A DNA stretch of 64,000 nucleotides, from assembly GCF_036850765.1 (NCBI RefSeq), contig NC_089498.1, positions 55,169,795 to 55,233,794 on the forward strand, in the 5' to 3' direction. A program made the position numbers and the translations under genes. The notes beneath the pieces are model-generated. The model did not search any database and was not told the DNA's origin. It worked only from the letters and a program-made list of their open reading frames with translations. The stretch is from Saccopteryx bilineata (lineage: Eukaryota > Chordata > Mammalia > Chiroptera > Emballonuridae). How positions within the stretch are numbered: the first letter of the stretch is position 1; the number at the start of each line of letters is the position of its first letter. Shown piece after piece: positions 61,245 through 64,000 of the stretch.

Positions 61245-61723
61245 TTCCTAGCTCAAAGTTTTAAAAAGATTACCTCTTTATGTCTCTAGATCATGGGTAA
61301 TGTAAATCACCAACAGCAAAGCAGATACATTTGACATAAATTTAGAATAGTTGTTTCTTTAAATTTTGTTTTATAGAATTCATTCAATTTGGCATGTGGG
61401 CTCAGATATAGCTCTTTTCTAAGTAAGTAAAGTTTTCAAAAACAAAGGGAATAATTTAAAATTGTCTGCATTTAGTATTTCACTTCAAAGAAAAGATATT
61501 CAACACACATTTCAAAACTAGTCACATATTTTTCTGTAGCATAACACTATGGACAGAAGCAGAAGACTAGCATATTTAGGTAAACAAGACTGTTAATGGG
61601 TGGGAGACTAAATTCCATTATGTATACCAAGTTTTGCTCAAATTGTTAACATATGCTAATGAATTCAATGTATTTTGTTGTGACCTTCTTAAAACTGAAG
61701 AACTGACAGAATAGACTGTAGAT
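61245..61723. other. Unique AT-rich DNA, no gene seen
   Basis: No recognisable feature. Confidence 0.6.
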
Positions 61724-62073
61724 CAGGGGTAGTCAACCTTTTTATACCTACTGCCTACTTTTGTATCTCTGTTAGTGGTAAAATTTTCTAACAGCTCACC
61801 AGTTCCACAGTAATGGTGATTTATAAAGTAGGGAAGTAACTTTACTTTATAAAATTTATAAAGCAGTTACAGCAAGTTAAAGCATATAATAATAATTACT
61901 TACCAAGTACTTTATGTCGAATTTTTGCTACATTTGGCAGAATAAATCTTTATAAAACAACTTACTATAGTTAAATCTATCTTTGTATTTATACTTTGGT
62001 TGCTCCGCTACCTCCCACCATGAAAGTTGGAATGCCCACTAGTGGGCAGTAGGGACCAGGTTGACTACCACTG
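61724..62073. mobile_element. Non-autonomous hAT transposon
   Basis: 350 bp with termini caggggtagtcaacc and, on the other strand, cagtggtagtcaacc. Candidate 8-bp TSDs (ctgtagat at 61716-61723 and ctctagaa at 62074-62081) agree at six positions, typical of an old hAT insertion. Subterminal gcccactagtgggcagtagg and gaccaggttgac match the foldback element at 18332-18363. It has no transposase. Confidence 0.85.
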
Positions 62074-62191
62074 CTCTAGAAGGATTATTCAGAGTTCTAC
62101 AAAACATTGAAGATTTTAGAACCTAGTATATGCTTTAACTCATAAATATAATCAATGTCTAGGTAAAGCATAACTATGCCTAAAGTATCTT

Positions 62192-62581
62192 TTTTTTTTT
62201 TGTATTTTTCTGAAGCTGGAAACGAGGAGAGACAGTCAGACAGACTCCCGCATGCGCCCGACCGGGATCCACCCGGCACGCCCACCAGGGGCAACGCTCT
62301 GCCCACCAGGGGGTGATGCTCTGCCCCTCCGGGGCGTCGCTCTGCCGCGACCAGAGCCACTCTAGTGCCTGGGGCAGAGGCCAAGGAGCCATCCCCAGCG
62401 CCCGGGCCATCTTTGCTCCAATGGAGCCTTGGCTGCGGGAGGGGAAGAGAGAGACAGAGAGGAAGGAAGGGAGGGGGGTGGAGAAGCAAATGGGCGCTTC
62501 TCCTATGTGCCCTGGCCAGGAATCGAACCCGGGTCCCCCTCACGCCAGGCCGACGCTCTACCGCTGAGCCAACCAGCCAGG
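62192..62581 (-). repeat. SINE type A (duplicated-unit subfamily), young
   Basis: A CpG-rich full-length minus-strand copy with a pure T-run at its left end. Two tandem units are present (about 62280-62313 on the + strand). The TSD is gcctaaagtatctt (62178-62191) and gcctaaaatatctt (62582-62595), one mismatch. Confidence 0.95.
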
Positions 62582-62595
62582 GCCTAAAATATCTT

Positions 62596-64000
62596 AATGA
62601 AACATTTAAGTAGTTCTTGATAAAGCTTTAAGAACATTTGAATTTGTTTGGCCATACATCTGTTAAGTTTTATTCTGTTTTCTAAGTGTATTATTTATTT
62701 AGATTGAGAAATTAACTAAAACAATTTACCAAATAGTTTTTCTATTTAGACTTAAAGAAGAAAAACACATTAAATGTATCAAAAAGATTAAACCCTTTAC
62801 GTACCAACACCATTTTGACTTTGACTTGACAAATTTTAGAATTATATTTTATATTTTCACTTCACAAAAGAATCAAGCAGCTCAGTTAGCCGCATGTCTG
62901 ACACTTGCCAATGAAGCAATATAGTGCAATGAACAGGATAGAGCTGGCGAAGTTGACGTCTCCAACTAACGTTATTTAACCTCCCGAGCTTCAACTTTTA
63001 AGCTTCATCAGAAACACTGACCTCTTGTAGCCCTTTTATTTTTCAGTTATATTTTCTCTCATAACTTCACAGCTATATACCACTTAGAAAGAACAATGTC
63101 AGGCAGACTAAAGTGGGACACAGTACTGTTATCAGAGAAGCAGATCTCTTTTTGAGAAAGGTGTCAGGTATACTGTGAAGTGAGCTGTCTGTCGCAAACA
63201 TCGCAGTTCTATAAATAGCTCCTTGAGTCACAAATACAGAAGAAGCAGCCTTTTTCAGTAGTGCAGAGGTGGAAAGAGAGACAGCTACATAAAATAATAG
63301 AACTTACAGCACACACTCCGATTGTGTTGGTGTCCCATGCGCTATATACAGATTCAGATGTGTACATACATGTCCTGTAAAACACTCAATCTTTATCTTC
63401 AGACTCAACAAAGTTGTTTCTTAAATTTGATAGCATCATGATCCAATTATAGTTTAGGAATCATAGGTTTTGAAAGGATGCATTGTACTGAGTTATTTTT
63501 CCCAAGCACATAATAAAACTATCTTGTGGGCTTTTTAATAATGGCATTTCTTAAAGACAGCACTTAATTTCACAAAGATTTGACTCCATCAACTGGCCAT
63601 GGGATTTGAAAAGTTAAATTCTTCAAGCCAATGACTAAGATGAATGACTTTCCAGGTTTTCATTTGACAGCTATGCAAACTTCATAAGAGTACTTCTATC
63701 TTTCCCATACCACAGCCTTTATAGATAACTCACATGACCTTTTATGCCTTCATATTTTCTGTTCAGTTAATGTTACAATTTTGTAACTTTTACACTTATT
63801 ATGCATGCAAATATATTCAAGTCCATGATAACATCTTGTGTACTGAATTCTTTTATATTCAACTTGGGGGACATTTTATTAAAAACTTGTAACTACAATG
63901 TTTTCATGATTAACTTAATAGAAATTAGTAAGCACTTGTTTATTAAGAAAAACATTGAGATTGGTAATTCCTACCATTTTTTTTTCCCTAGGCCTGTCCT
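62596..64000. other. Unique DNA, no gene seen
   Basis: Single-copy-looking sequence to the window end, slightly less AT-rich around 62880-63360. No ORF, exon or repeat is supported; conservation analysis would be needed to find any regulatory element. Confidence 0.55.

Noticed and set aside
1..64000. A new multi-gene system (defence, biosynthetic or similar)
   Set aside because: All coding sequence found belongs to L1 or a mariner-like transposon; no clustered host or foreign genes are visible.

Overview
This window is mammalian nuclear DNA, almost certainly from a bat (Chiroptera). The strongest clue is the dense set of tRNA-derived SINEs. They carry recognisable RNA polymerase III A and B boxes and a CT-rich tail region, and at least four families are present. 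L1 LINEs, mariner-type and hAT-type DNA transposons, and old MIR and MaLR-like relics support this. From memory the SINE types resemble those of horseshoe-bat-like or related lineages, but genus and species cannot be fixed from the sequence alone. I found no host protein-coding exon, no tRNA or rRNA gene, no CRISPR array and no bacterial-type gene. The region reads as intergenic or deep intronic DNA, AT-rich apart from the SINEs and L1 5' UTRs.

Layout. 1-9,370: unique AT-rich DNA with scattered SINEs. 9,374-16,541: an old full-length L1 (copy 1) with a 15-bp target-site duplication (TSD) and two SINEs inside. 17,805-26,355: a second old full-length L1 (copy 2) of a different lineage, with two SINEs and a foldback hAT-like element inside. 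26,845-28,184: a full-length but decayed mariner-like transposon with ~108-bp inverted repeats and TA duplications. 30,250-32,272: an L1 promoter/5' UTR fragment on the minus strand that lacks the rest of the L1 yet has a perfect 15-bp TSD. 32,500-37,700: SINEs, MIR, an L1 3' end, a MaLR-like LTR and a mariner MITE. 39,063-46,988: a young full-length L1 (copy 3) with almost intact ORFs, a CRE-like site at its start and an apparent short 3' transduction. 47,000-50,440: mostly unique DNA. 50,441-52,820: a young 5'-truncated L1 nested in an ancient L1. 52,800-64,000: unique DNA with SINEs, L1 3' ends and one hAT element.

The protein-coding content is all selfish-element machinery: L1 ORF1p (RNA chaperone), L1 ORF2p (endonuclease plus reverse transcriptase) and one mariner-type transposase, each broken in this copy. 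The SINEs have no ORFs and depend on L1 ORF2p; their A-rich tails and long TSDs fit L1-mediated insertion. Copies with exact TSDs, high CpG content and near-identity to each other show that L1 and at least two SINE families were active recently.

I saw no evidence for a new host gene system. The observations most worth checking are the solo L1 5' UTR insertion, the 3' transduction and CRE site in the young L1, the mariner-like element with D-35-D spacing, the foldback hAT element, and the internal duplication separating two SINE subfamilies.
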